Below the pieces are notes generated by a model that saw only the letters and a list, made by a program, of their open reading frames with translations, was not told the DNA's origin and did not search any database. A stretch of 64,000 bases of DNA from CAINVV01 sp963663005. GTDB taxonomy: Bacteria > Bacteroidota > Bacteroidia > Bacteroidales > Prolixibacteraceae. Shown here in pieces: positions 34,206-42,549 of the stretch (the stretch's first letter is position 1; each line of letters starts with the position of its first letter). Both the position numbers and the translations under genes were made by a program. Location: NCBI GenBank assembly GCA_963663005.2, contig CAXXHH010000010.1:248001-312000 (forward strand). Reading direction: 5' to 3'.

Positions 34206-34239
34206 CAATCGAAAATCCAAAATCGAAATTCCAAAATTT
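34206..34239 (+). repeat. Heptamer repeat, direct copy in the intergenic gap
   Basis: A CCCTCCCGC motif followed by AATCGAAAATCCAAAATCG and AAATTCCAAAATTT. It is a diverged direct copy of the unit that overlaps the start of the 34268 gene 75 bases further on. Confidence 0.65.
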
Positions 34240-34267
34240 AAGTACCAATTTGAAAACAACTGAACAA

Positions 34268-37033
34268 ATGATCCCCTCCCGCAATCCAAAATCCAAAATC
34301 GAAAATCCAAAATTCCTCCTTTGGAAACAACTCATCGCTATCTTACTCCTTCTGATCAGCGTCAGCTCCTTTGTTTCCGCCCAAAACCCGCACATTCTGG
34401 TAAATGACGGAGACAAACAAGCGGTCCTCAACAAGATGAAGGAGCAATCCTGGGCCAAAAGTATCTTTGAGGAAATCTCCAAAAATGTCACTCCGTACGT
34501 GGAGCGGCATACAACTGATCAGCAGTGGATTCTCAGTCGCTATCAGATGAACCGCATTCCGGGGAAGCACTATACAACCGTTTTTTCTGATGATTCCGGA
34601 ATGGGATTAATCAAATGGACGGGAAACGCGCCTTACCCAACCGTCAGGGTTTCCACCTACCTACGAGCGCCGATTACAGAGAAGGGCGCCCCATATCGCA
34701 AACCAACATTGGAAGAATTGGTTCCAAACGATACGTCAAGTGTCATGAATCTGTTCAATCCGGAGACCGGTAAAAAAGATTGGATCGATCCAAAGACTTT
34801 CTATTCGGCCATAAATGGCGAAATCAACGATCTGGCTCTGGATGCTGCAATCATCTATTGGCTGAAAGGTGATGCCAAATATGCCCGCTTCGCAGCCGAT
34901 ATCCTGGATCAATGGGCCAAAGGCGCCTTCTATCAGGAACCAATCGTAGGTCCGTGCCGTACCGGATTTATGGATATGCAAACCCTCGGCGATGCCAACT
35001 ACCGGCCAATTATTCTTGCATATGATTTTGTAAAGCCGTTTATGAAACAAAATGGATACGACCTTCACTGGTACGAAACCGTTTTCGAAAAATTTGCCTC
35101 AACCCTCGCCTTTCGTGGCTTTTGGAACAACAATTGGTACGCTGCAGAAAGCTCGACAATGGTTTTTGCCACACTAAATCTGGAAAACAAGCAGAAACAA
35201 GACTATTATCTTCAGTTTATCCTCTCAAAAGATACGATCAACGGCGCCTGTGGTCAGCTGGCTCTGCCTTCCACTGTTCAAAAATGGCTAACGCCGGATG
35301 GCCACTGGAAAGAACCTGGCGGTTATCACAACTATCCCGTAGGAAATCTGCTGATTTCATCGCTTGCGCTGGAAAAAAATGGGTACGACGTATTTCGGAA
35401 ATTTCCTGCCCTGTTTAAGGCTTCCTATGCCATGCTGAAATATTCGTTCCCAAATCTGACTGTGGGCGGATTTGGAGATACCGGCAGGGCGTCTCAAAGC
35501 GCCGAATCGCTTGAGATTGGATTAGTTGGTGCCCTAAAATACGACCAGCCAATCTTGCCCGATATGCTTGCCTCCATGAATAAACTGATCGAAGGGGGAA
35601 AATACAAACGGGAAGATTCCGGGTTCCTTGGACTGCTCTGCTTCCTTCCTGATTTGCCCGCGACAAAGGCGACTTACCGTTGGCCGCGCACCGGAACACT
35701 TGATTTTGCACGTTATTTCATCCAGCGGAACGGCTCCGATCCGCAAACCGGACTCATGATCGGCGTACAGGGAGCCACCTATAACCACAACCATTGCAAT
35801 GGCATGGCGATCGAACTATATGGCTTGGGCGAAGTTTTGGGCATTGATGCAGGTACCGGCCCAAATTACGAACATCCGCTGCACCGGAATTATTACAGTC
35901 AGTGGGCCGCGCACAATACCGTCGTTGCCGCCGGATCATCCAGTTCCATTCCTTTCAGCGGGTCCGCCGGAGCCAAAAATATCGGTCAAATAGAGCTGGC
36001 TGCCATGGAACCAATGCCCGACCAGGAAGCGGTTTCTCCGAATTTCTCTTTCACAGACACGCGCTACCTCGATAAATCGACGAATACCAATCAATCCCGC
36101 ACACTGGCATTGATCCGCACCTCCGAGTCAAGTGGCTATTATCTGGACATTTTTCGGTCTGATAATGCCGTGAGCAACGATTATGTTTACCACAACATTG
36201 GCGACAACGTCACCTTCCTGAATAGCGCAAGGGTGCCGCAAAAAACGGAACCTGCCACTTATCCAAGAACAGAAAAGGATTATCCGGGGTTCCGCTTCTT
36301 CACAGAGGTTGAAAAATTGGGTTCATCTGCCGAAAACCCGATCGCGCTTTTCTCCATCACAAACGATCAATCCGACGAATTATATCTGCAGGCTTTGATG
36401 CAGAACTATGAGGGCAGAACCTATTACCGGGCAAAATCCCTCAAGACAAAAACCTCGGGTAAGTATTACCATGATAGCTCTTTACCCCTTTTTACGATTC
36501 ATACCGATGCCGAAGCCAAAACAAAGCCATTTGTTACGCTCTTCGAACCATTCAAAGGGAAAAATGGAAATAACGTAGAGCGAATTGCTGTCGAAAAAAC
36601 CTCAGATACCGGAAATTTCACGGCCATGACCGTCTTCTGCAAAAATAATTCGTACCAGGAAATCTTTCAATCGACGGATCCTGATAAGAAATATTCTGCT
36701 AAAAACGGATCACTCAAGGGATATTTGGGAGTTGCCGATTTCAAAAATGGCGCTCTTGTTTCCTTATATCTGGGGAAAGGAAAGGAAATTTCCAACGGAG
36801 GATATAGCTTGAAATCTCTTTCGGAAAATGGTTCCGCAAGTCTGATTGTCGGCAATAAGAACTTCCAGGTAAGCTGCAACCAGGAAACCGAGCTGATTAT
36901 TCCTGCCTCTAAAGCCACTAAAATTTGGCTCCAACGGGATCAGAAAAAGGTTGAAGTAAAGTTCACCAAATTAAAACAGGGAATTCAGTTTAGAATTAAT
37001 GCGGTGAAGGATGCGCTAATTGTGCCCGAATAG
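34268..37033 (+). CDS. Large heparinase II/III-like lyase
   Basis: 921 residues from the ATG at 34268. The first 16 codons (MIPSRNPKSKIENPKF) are encoded by the heptamer repeat, and the hydrophobic core LLWKQLIAILLLLIS follows, ending FVSAQ; no Met lies between repeat and core, so the start must be here or further upstream (an in-frame ATG also exists at 34142). The toroid domain spans about 50-450 with GPCRTGFMDMQTLGDANYRP and WNNNWYAAESS, and the beta-sandwich contains NHNHCNG at 506-512 with both His (H507, H509). It is much longer than the three paralogues at 3872-13263 and belongs to a different branch. Probable endo- or exo-lyase on a uronan. Confidence 0.82.
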   Translation: MIPSRNPKSKIENPKFLLWKQLIAILLLLISVSSFVSAQNPHILVNDGDKQAVLNKMKEQSWAKSIFEEISKNVTPYVERHTTDQQWILSRYQMNRIPGKHYTTVFSDDSGMGLIKWTGNAPYPTVRVSTYLRAPITEKGAPYRKPTLEELVPNDTSSVMNLFNPETGKKDWIDPKTFYSAINGEINDLALDAAIIYWLKGDAKYARFAADILDQWAKGAFYQEPIVGPCRTGFMDMQTLGDANYRPIILAYDFVKPFMKQNGYDLHWYETVFEKFASTLAFRGFWNNNWYAAESSTMVFATLNLENKQKQDYYLQFILSKDTINGACGQLALPSTVQKWLTPDGHWKEPGGYHNYPVGNLLISSLALEKNGYDVFRKFPALFKASYAMLKYSFPNLTVGGFGDTGRASQSAESLEIGLVGALKYDQPILPDMLASMNKLIEGGKYKREDSGFLGLLCFLPDLPATKATYRWPRTGTLDFARYFIQRNGSDPQTGLMIGVQGATYNHNHCNGMAIELYGLGEVLGIDAGTGPNYEHPLHRNYYSQWAAHNTVVAAGSSSSIPFSGSAGAKNIGQIELAAMEPMPDQEAVSPNFSFTDTRYLDKSTNTNQSRTLALIRTSESSGYYLDIFRSDNAVSNDYVYHNIGDNVTFLNSARVPQKTEPATYPRTEKDYPGFRFFTEVEKLGSSAENPIALFSITNDQSDELYLQALMQNYEGRTYYRAKSLKTKTSGKYYHDSSLPLFTIHTDAEAKTKPFVTLFEPFKGKNGNNVERIAVEKTSDTGNFTAMTVFCKNNSYQEIFQSTDPDKKYSAKNGSLKGYLGVADFKNGALVSLYLGKGKEISNGGYSLKSLSENGSASLIVGNKNFQVSCNQETELIIPASKATKIWLQRDQKKVEVKFTKLKQGIQFRINAVKDALIVPE
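34281..34314 (+). repeat. Heptamer repeat overlapping the start of the 34268 gene
   Basis: AATCCAAAATCCAAAATCG and AAAATCCAAAATT, preceded by ATGATCCCCTCCCGC. It is nearly identical in order to the repeat at 13533-13580 and encodes NPKSKIENPKF. Confidence 0.75.
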
Positions 37034-37086
37034 GAATTGCCGTTCTTTTGCATGGCTCCTTTAATTGACACTTACACCATTTACCT

Positions 37087-38337
37087 ATGATGAGGAATTC
37101 AATACAATTTGCAAAATTTCTATTTCTGACGCTGTTGTTCACTGGTCAGAATGTTGCCTTCTGTCAGTCGAATGACCGGAATGCCAATCCTCCTGCAAAC
37201 GAAACCAGGAAAATCAACTATGAGGAAGCCAATGTTCCGGCATACACCTTGCCGGATCTGTTCACCTCTGGCAATGGGAAAAAAACGGCCACCAAAAAAG
37301 ATTGGGTGAGTTTTCGACGGAATGAACTACTCGAAATTTTTACGTCTCAGGTATTCGGACGGGTGCCTGAAACGCCTTACGAAAAGAGTATCAAAGTAAT
37401 TAAAGTGGATCGTAAAGCCATGAATGGAGCGGCTACATTAAAGTTGGTCGATATCACCATAACGGCTCAAAAAAAGTCCATTACGATCCACCTTGGACTA
37501 TTTACCCCAAATAAGGCTAAAAAACCGGTTCCGGCGTTCCTGCTGATCTGCAATCGCCCGCCCGAAAACATCGATTTCACCAGAACCGTTAAAAGCGAAT
37601 TTTGGCCCGCCGAAGAGGTCATAGCACACGGTTATGCCATCGCTGCCTTCAATAATGCGGATGTGGATCCCGACAAAGATGATGGGTTCAAAAATGGAAT
37701 TCATGGTCTTCTTGACTCCAATCGTACACCTGAATCGTGGGGTACAATAGCCGCATGGGCTTGGGGCGCCAGCCGATGCATGGATTATCTGACCACCGAT
37801 AAGCAGATTGCTGCTGACAAAATTGCCGTAGTCGGTCACTCCCGGGGAGCTAAAACTGCCTTATGGGCAGGCGCTACAGACAAGCGCATTGCCATGGTTG
37901 TGTGCAATGAAGCGGGTTGCGGCGGTTCGTCTTTATCGCGGAGACGTTTTGGAGAAACCATTTTCGAAATCAACAAAGGCTTTCCGCACTGGTTTTGTAC
38001 TAATTTCAAAATCTACAACAACAATGAAGATGCGCTGCCCGTCGATTTCCATATGTTGATGGCATTGATTGCCCCACGTGCGCTCTATATCGCCAGCGCC
38101 GCAGATGATCTTTGGGGCGATCCAAGAGGACAATATCTTGCACTTCTCAGTTCTGTGCCAGCCTTCAATCTTTTTGAAACGAAATCGTTCTTACCCGACA
38201 GCATGCCCCATTTGAATACGACGCTGATAAGCGGAAAAGTTGCCTATCATATCCGTGACGGCAAGCATAATCTGCTTCTGAAAGACTGGAACTTCTTCAT
38301 GGATTTTGCTGATAACGTGCTGATAACAAAACAATAA
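37087..38337 (+). CDS. CE15-family glucuronoyl esterase
   Basis: 416 residues with a signal peptide ending about FCQ. The alpha/beta-hydrolase core shows the CE15 signatures: nucleophile Ser252 in VVGHSRGAKTALW, then NEAGCGGSSLSRRRFGE with the conserved Arg/Gly-rich loop, and His in IRDGKHNLL near the end. CE15 enzymes cut the ester between 4-O-methyl-glucuronate and lignin alcohols in plant cell walls, or methyl esters of glucuronate in other glycans. Its presence is the strongest single hint that the target carries esterified glucuronic acid. It starts 53 bases after the large heparinase-like gene and ends 22 bases before the BNR gene. Confidence 0.88.
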   Translation: MMRNSIQFAKFLFLTLLFTGQNVAFCQSNDRNANPPANETRKINYEEANVPAYTLPDLFTSGNGKKTATKKDWVSFRRNELLEIFTSQVFGRVPETPYEKSIKVIKVDRKAMNGAATLKLVDITITAQKKSITIHLGLFTPNKAKKPVPAFLLICNRPPENIDFTRTVKSEFWPAEEVIAHGYAIAAFNNADVDPDKDDGFKNGIHGLLDSNRTPESWGTIAAWAWGASRCMDYLTTDKQIAADKIAVVGHSRGAKTALWAGATDKRIAMVVCNEAGCGGSSLSRRRFGETIFEINKGFPHWFCTNFKIYNNNEDALPVDFHMLMALIAPRALYIASAADDLWGDPRGQYLALLSSVPAFNLFETKSFLPDSMPHLNTTLISGKVAYHIRDGKHNLLLKDWNFFMDFADNVLITKQ

Positions 38338-38359
38338 CCCCTTCAGAACCATTAAAATC

Positions 38360-39730
38360 ATGATCAAAAAGAAGATAACTTACCTGTTCATTCTCATTTT
38401 AATAGCCGCCTTCAACCTCAACGCACAGAATCCAAAAGCCAATGGCTACAAAGGAATATGGTTTACGCTGGGTCAGTTTTCCGAATTTGGAGATAAATAT
38501 TCGGGCGGACTGGGAACCTACACCGCCAATCATATTCCCATCGCAATTTATGCACCCGAAGTGAATAAGACATTTTTCACCTATGGCGGCACAACGGCAA
38601 AGGATGAGAGACATCTGCTAATCATGATCTCCTATTTCGACCACACCAAAAAGATTGTTCCAAAACCGGTACTGGTGTACGATAAGATGGAAGTGAACGA
38701 CCCGCACGACAACGCCTCCATTTCCATCGACAGCACGGGATTTATCTGGGTTTTCGTTAGCGGAAGAGCCAAGCTCCGACCGGGTTTGATATTCAAAAGC
38801 AGCAAACCCTATTCCATCGAAAATTTCGAGCAAATAAAGACCGGCGAGATGACCTATCCACAACCCTGGTGGATTGAAGGCAAAGGATTTCTCTATCTTT
38901 TCACAAAATATACCAAAGGAAGAGAGCTTTATTGGTCTACCAGCGCCGATGGAGTAACCTGGAATCCTGATCAGAAACTCGCCGGAATGGGCGGTCATTA
39001 CCAGATTACCAATGTCCGCAATGGCAAACTGACCTCCGCCTTCAACTATCACCCTGGAGGAAATGTGGATAAGCGCACGAATATTTATCTTGCCCAGACA
39101 GAAGATTTAGGTAAAACCTGGAAAACCATAGACGGAAAAACCCTGGAGACACCACTCACCAACATCCACTCCGACGCCCTTGTGCACGATTACGAAGCAG
39201 AAGGAAAACTCGTGTATCTGAATGATTTGAATTTCGACAAGGAGGGTAATCCCATTGTCCTTGCCGTTATAAGCAACGACTACAAACCAGGTCCAAAGGG
39301 GGATCCACGGGAGTGGAAAATCTTTCACTGGAAAAACGGACGATGGAATATTCACACGGTCTGCACTTCGACCCACAATTACGACATGGGCTCTCTCTAT
39401 ATTGAACCAAATTTGTGGCGTATCCTGGGACCAACAGAAGTCGGTCCGCAGAAATATGGCACCGGCGGTGAAATGGCCATCTGGGAGAGTTCCGATGAAG
39501 GAAATTCCTGGAAGAAAATTAAATTGGTAACGAAGAACAGCCAGTTTAATCACTCCTATGCACGACGTCCGCTGAAGGCAAACGCAGAGTTTTATTCTTT
39601 CTGGGCAGATGGAAATCCTGACAAATTATCCGAATCCAGACTATATTTCACTAATCAGTCTGGTGACCAGGTTTGGGTCCTACCCTATGATATGAAGGAA
39701 GAGTTTGCCAAACCAGAAAGGGTAAAATAA
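38360..39730 (+). CDS. BNR-repeat beta-propeller protein, second copy
   Basis: 456 residues with a signal peptide ending LNAQ. It belongs to the BNR_4-like propellers: GYKGIWFTLGQ at the start, DPHDNASISIDSTGFIWVFVSG and Asp-box-like SADGVTWNP, SDEGNSWKK and TEDLGKTWKT segments. The DPHDNAS segment lines up with DSHN in the 9992 protein, with the His kept. It could be a lyase of the PL24/25/28-type folds or an exo-sialidase-like hydrolase; the Asp boxes alone do not decide. It is the last gene of the + strand PUL run and converges with the TonB-dependent receptor with only eight bases between stops. Confidence 0.75.
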   Translation: MIKKKITYLFILILIAAFNLNAQNPKANGYKGIWFTLGQFSEFGDKYSGGLGTYTANHIPIAIYAPEVNKTFFTYGGTTAKDERHLLIMISYFDHTKKIVPKPVLVYDKMEVNDPHDNASISIDSTGFIWVFVSGRAKLRPGLIFKSSKPYSIENFEQIKTGEMTYPQPWWIEGKGFLYLFTKYTKGRELYWSTSADGVTWNPDQKLAGMGGHYQITNVRNGKLTSAFNYHPGGNVDKRTNIYLAQTEDLGKTWKTIDGKTLETPLTNIHSDALVHDYEAEGKLVYLNDLNFDKEGNPIVLAVISNDYKPGPKGDPREWKIFHWKNGRWNIHTVCTSTHNYDMGSLYIEPNLWRILGPTEVGPQKYGTGGEMAIWESSDEGNSWKKIKLVTKNSQFNHSYARRPLKANAEFYSFWADGNPDKLSESRLYFTNQSGDQVWVLPYDMKEEFAKPERVK

Positions 39731-39738
39731 TCAGGGAA

Positions 39739-42306
39739 TCAGAACTGATCCTTGCCAAAAGTGCTCTCCGTCTTTAAATTACTCTTGCCTTTCTTGTTAA
39801 ACGCATAAGTCAGGCCAAGTTCAACTATGCCTCCCTTCCTGTAGTAAGTGGTGGTTTGGTAGAAGATCTCTTTGCTTGCTTTGTTGAAAGCCTGTGTATC
39901 CAATCCTTCAATATTGGAGTTAAACAGATCGAGCACACGCAACGAAAGATCCCATCCTTTCCATCTCACCGGAGCATAGTTTAGAGAAGAGTTAACCAAA
40001 TAAAACAGATCATTCCGCCCTTGTGCTGTAACAGTTGCCGACTTCAAATTGAAATCCAGCGTCAACTTTAACTCCTTGGTAAAGTTTAAATTAGCATTTG
40101 ATTTAATGCTCCAATTTAAACTACTATTATCTACTTGATAGCCAAAAATAGTGCCCTTCACAGCATAATTATAGAGCGATCCTCCGAAAAAGAATTTGGC
40201 ATATTTGCCTCCGTCAATATTGGCATTGAGTTCAGCACCAATTGAAGTTGAATTCCCGGCATTGGTATAACTGCGAATTAATACCTCCTCCCTGGTAACC
40301 GCCAAAACAGCCGGATTCTCATTCGTGACCGTGTTAACGCGGTAAACGGCATTGTCTACACCGCGGTAAAATCCTGTCAGTGTAAAATTGTGCTTACGGA
40401 TCTTCCTGTCGTATGAAACCTCTGCATTGACCAGGTACTCCGGCTTCAACTGCGGATCGCCAACTTCGTAAACCTCCAGGTGACGGCGGTATAAAAACGG
40501 AGACAAATTCTTTACTGGCGGCCGGCTTATTCGTCGGCTGGCGGCAAAACTTAATTTGTCTTTGGCGGTTAATTCATATTCCAGATGCAAATTTGGAAAA
40601 AGGTCCAGTTTCCGGTCGCTATAGTTCGATTTTTTTAGTCCGTCGAACAATGAAAAATAATTGGCCGACAGCAGATTAAGTTTCTGATCAGCATATTCCA
40701 TTCTCAATCCGGCAATATATTTTAACTTCCCGACGGCGCCCGAATAATCCACGTATCCGGCATAAATTCCTCTCTTCAAATCGATGCCGTTCTGAAGGTC
40801 ATAAAAAGGAAGAAATCTCATCGTTTTGACATCCAACGTGTCGTATGTGAAGCTTCCCGAAATAGACATAAACTGAGGCTGAATACCGATGCCGAGCCTT
40901 GAACCATTCGGAAGGAGGCTAGAAAAATCAGCCGAAAAACGATAACCATCCAAAGGGGTGTCATCATTTTGTTTGAACTGCAATTCAATCTGACCGATAT
41001 TTGCGGTCGACTTATCGTAAAAGAAATTCTGATTCTGCAATTCTCTGCTCAAATCAGAGTGTTCGTAAAGCGCAGAAATTTTCAGATCGGTCGTCTTATT
41101 GAAATTGTGGGAAAAATCAATATTTACATTGTGAAACTGGCCAAAACGGGTATCGGTATTGGGATTGTAGACCCAATCATCCTTAACCGGAACCCCGGCA
41201 ACTGGCAAATTATTTACGTCGCCATAAAAATTGTGGTAAATATAGTAGGCAGATCTGCCTTCCGTCCGATTTCCATAAAAATAGGATCCGGATAGTGTCG
41301 ATTTTTTCGTTAGCTGATAGTCAAAGCCCAAATTGGCAGATAAATATTCGTACCATTCAGGACGACCGCCATAAGCAATCATGTGCCGGTAAACCCCGTC
41401 TCTTACCAGGATTCTTGCATCCCCTTCCCTATTGCCATTCACATTCCGGTGATTAAAATTCACGCCTCCTGAAATCGTCAATTTGTCCTTAAAATAAATT
41501 AGGTTCATACCCCCGCCATAACGATCGTCGTTAAGCTTGTATCCTCCGTATTTATCTGTGTAATTGCTCCATGGCGCTCCTCCTAAAAGCCCGTTGACGG
41601 AAACAGACAATCCTTCATTGCCGGTTTTCCGGGTATTAATGTTAATGATTCCGCCTTTCCCCTGCGCATCATACTTCGCAGTCGGAATCGAAATTATTTC
41701 TACATTTTCAATCTGAGCACCAGAAATCTGGCTGAGTAAGGTCGATGGATCCATCTGTGTTGGTTTGCCATTCAGATAAACGATGAAATCCGTTGTGCCA
41801 CGAACAGAAATACTACCCTCCGGGTCGACAGAAACCGAGGGAAGTTTGCTGAGCAAATCAGTCGCCGTGCCACCCTTCGCCGTAGCAAAATCGGAGGCCC
41901 GATAGGTTTGCCGGTCAATTTTGTTCTGATTCGTCTTGACATTTGCCTGAACCTGAACTTCCTGTACGTCAATGGAAATCGGCTTTAAAGATATCTGCCC
42001 AAGGTTGACCTTAGAAATTTGTTTGCTAACCACCACCTTACTAATCGTGTCGGTTTTATATCCCATAAAGTAAATTACCAGCTTGTAACTGCCATATTTG
42101 ACATCATCAATGGCAAACGAACCATCACTTTTCGATACGCTTCCGGTCTGCGGCACAGAATTTCCGGATATCAGACTAACGGATGCAAATGGGATCCGTT
42201 CATTCGAATTTTGATCCGAAATAATACCGGTTATGCGCCCTGTTTGAGCATTAAGAATGACACTATTGAAAAGAACACAGAAAAAGACGAGTAGGGTACG
42301 CTTCAT
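39739..42306 (-). CDS. TonB-dependent receptor-like outer-membrane protein (OMP_b-brl_3 type)
   Basis: 855 residues when started at the ATG at 42306, where the signal peptide (MKRTLLVFF...NAQ) begins. Order: signal peptide, CarboxypepD-regulatory-like beta-sandwich (about 23-110, GRITGIISDQNSNERIPFA), plug domain (about 125-225, ATDLLSKLPSVSV and SIPTAKYDAQGKGGIININT), then a 22-strand-type barrel of the OMP_b-brl_3 family ending FGKDQF. It is not a classic SusC: it lacks a partner SusD gene and the SusC length of about 1000. It may import an oligosaccharide, a metal or a peptide. It converges with the PUL and shares the 243-base region upstream with the divergent 42550 gene. Confidence 0.85.
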   Translation of the reverse strand: MKRTLLVFFCVLFNSVILNAQTGRITGIISDQNSNERIPFASVSLISGNSVPQTGSVSKSDGSFAIDDVKYGSYKLVIYFMGYKTDTISKVVVSKQISKVNLGQISLKPISIDVQEVQVQANVKTNQNKIDRQTYRASDFATAKGGTATDLLSKLPSVSVDPEGSISVRGTTDFIVYLNGKPTQMDPSTLLSQISGAQIENVEIISIPTAKYDAQGKGGIININTRKTGNEGLSVSVNGLLGGAPWSNYTDKYGGYKLNDDRYGGGMNLIYFKDKLTISGGVNFNHRNVNGNREGDARILVRDGVYRHMIAYGGRPEWYEYLSANLGFDYQLTKKSTLSGSYFYGNRTEGRSAYYIYHNFYGDVNNLPVAGVPVKDDWVYNPNTDTRFGQFHNVNIDFSHNFNKTTDLKISALYEHSDLSRELQNQNFFYDKSTANIGQIELQFKQNDDTPLDGYRFSADFSSLLPNGSRLGIGIQPQFMSISGSFTYDTLDVKTMRFLPFYDLQNGIDLKRGIYAGYVDYSGAVGKLKYIAGLRMEYADQKLNLLSANYFSLFDGLKKSNYSDRKLDLFPNLHLEYELTAKDKLSFAASRRISRPPVKNLSPFLYRRHLEVYEVGDPQLKPEYLVNAEVSYDRKIRKHNFTLTGFYRGVDNAVYRVNTVTNENPAVLAVTREEVLIRSYTNAGNSTSIGAELNANIDGGKYAKFFFGGSLYNYAVKGTIFGYQVDNSSLNWSIKSNANLNFTKELKLTLDFNLKSATVTAQGRNDLFYLVNSSLNYAPVRWKGWDLSLRVLDLFNSNIEGLDTQAFNKASKEIFYQTTTYYRKGGIVELGLTYAFNKKGKSNLKTESTFGKDQF

Positions 42307-42338
42307 AATTGATAATTTTCGCAAAAAATAATTGCCGC

Positions 42339-42346
42339 CAAATGTA
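42339..42346 (-). promoter_or_regulatory. Possible -7 element of the TonB-dependent receptor gene
   Basis: Read on the minus strand the sequence is TACATTTG, matching the Bacteroidota -7 consensus TAnnTTTG, 32 bases before the start at 42306. The -33 element is not clear, so this is a weak call. Confidence 0.35.
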
Positions 42347-42499
42347 TTAATTTATACTGTCCGGAAAGAAATCTGTTTCATTCTATATCAATCCATTCAT
42401 TCGTAAATAATAATTATCTTAGCATTATTATGCGCAAAGTATTGCCCATTAGTTTACTATCACCGAATTGCCATGGGCTTTATTCGCGCCAACCAAAAA

Positions 42500-42532
42500 T
42501 GAATAGGTAGCCAATCTGTATGGCTCCTAAAA
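42500..42532 (+). promoter_or_regulatory. Leader element relative, copy B (single hairpin form)
   Basis: Flanks match copy A: AACCAAAAATGA (42491-42502) occurs at 664-675 and TAAAAAGCAA (42528-42537) at 721-730. Between them TAGG-t-AGCCA (42504-42513) pairs with TGGCT-CCTA (42521-42529) around a seven-base loop. It opens with ATG AAT AGG TAG. The ATG of the downstream gene is at 42550. It keeps the flanks but not the three-way junction. Confidence 0.4.
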
Positions 42533-42549
42533 AGCAATATCATATAATA

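Noticed and set aside
34206..34314. CRISPR-like array
   Set aside because: Units are 7-base tandem repeats without unique spacers and no cas genes are present.
39739..42306. SusC-type receptor
   Set aside because: No SusD neighbour and barrel of the OMP_b-brl_3 kind; called TonB-dependent receptor-like only.
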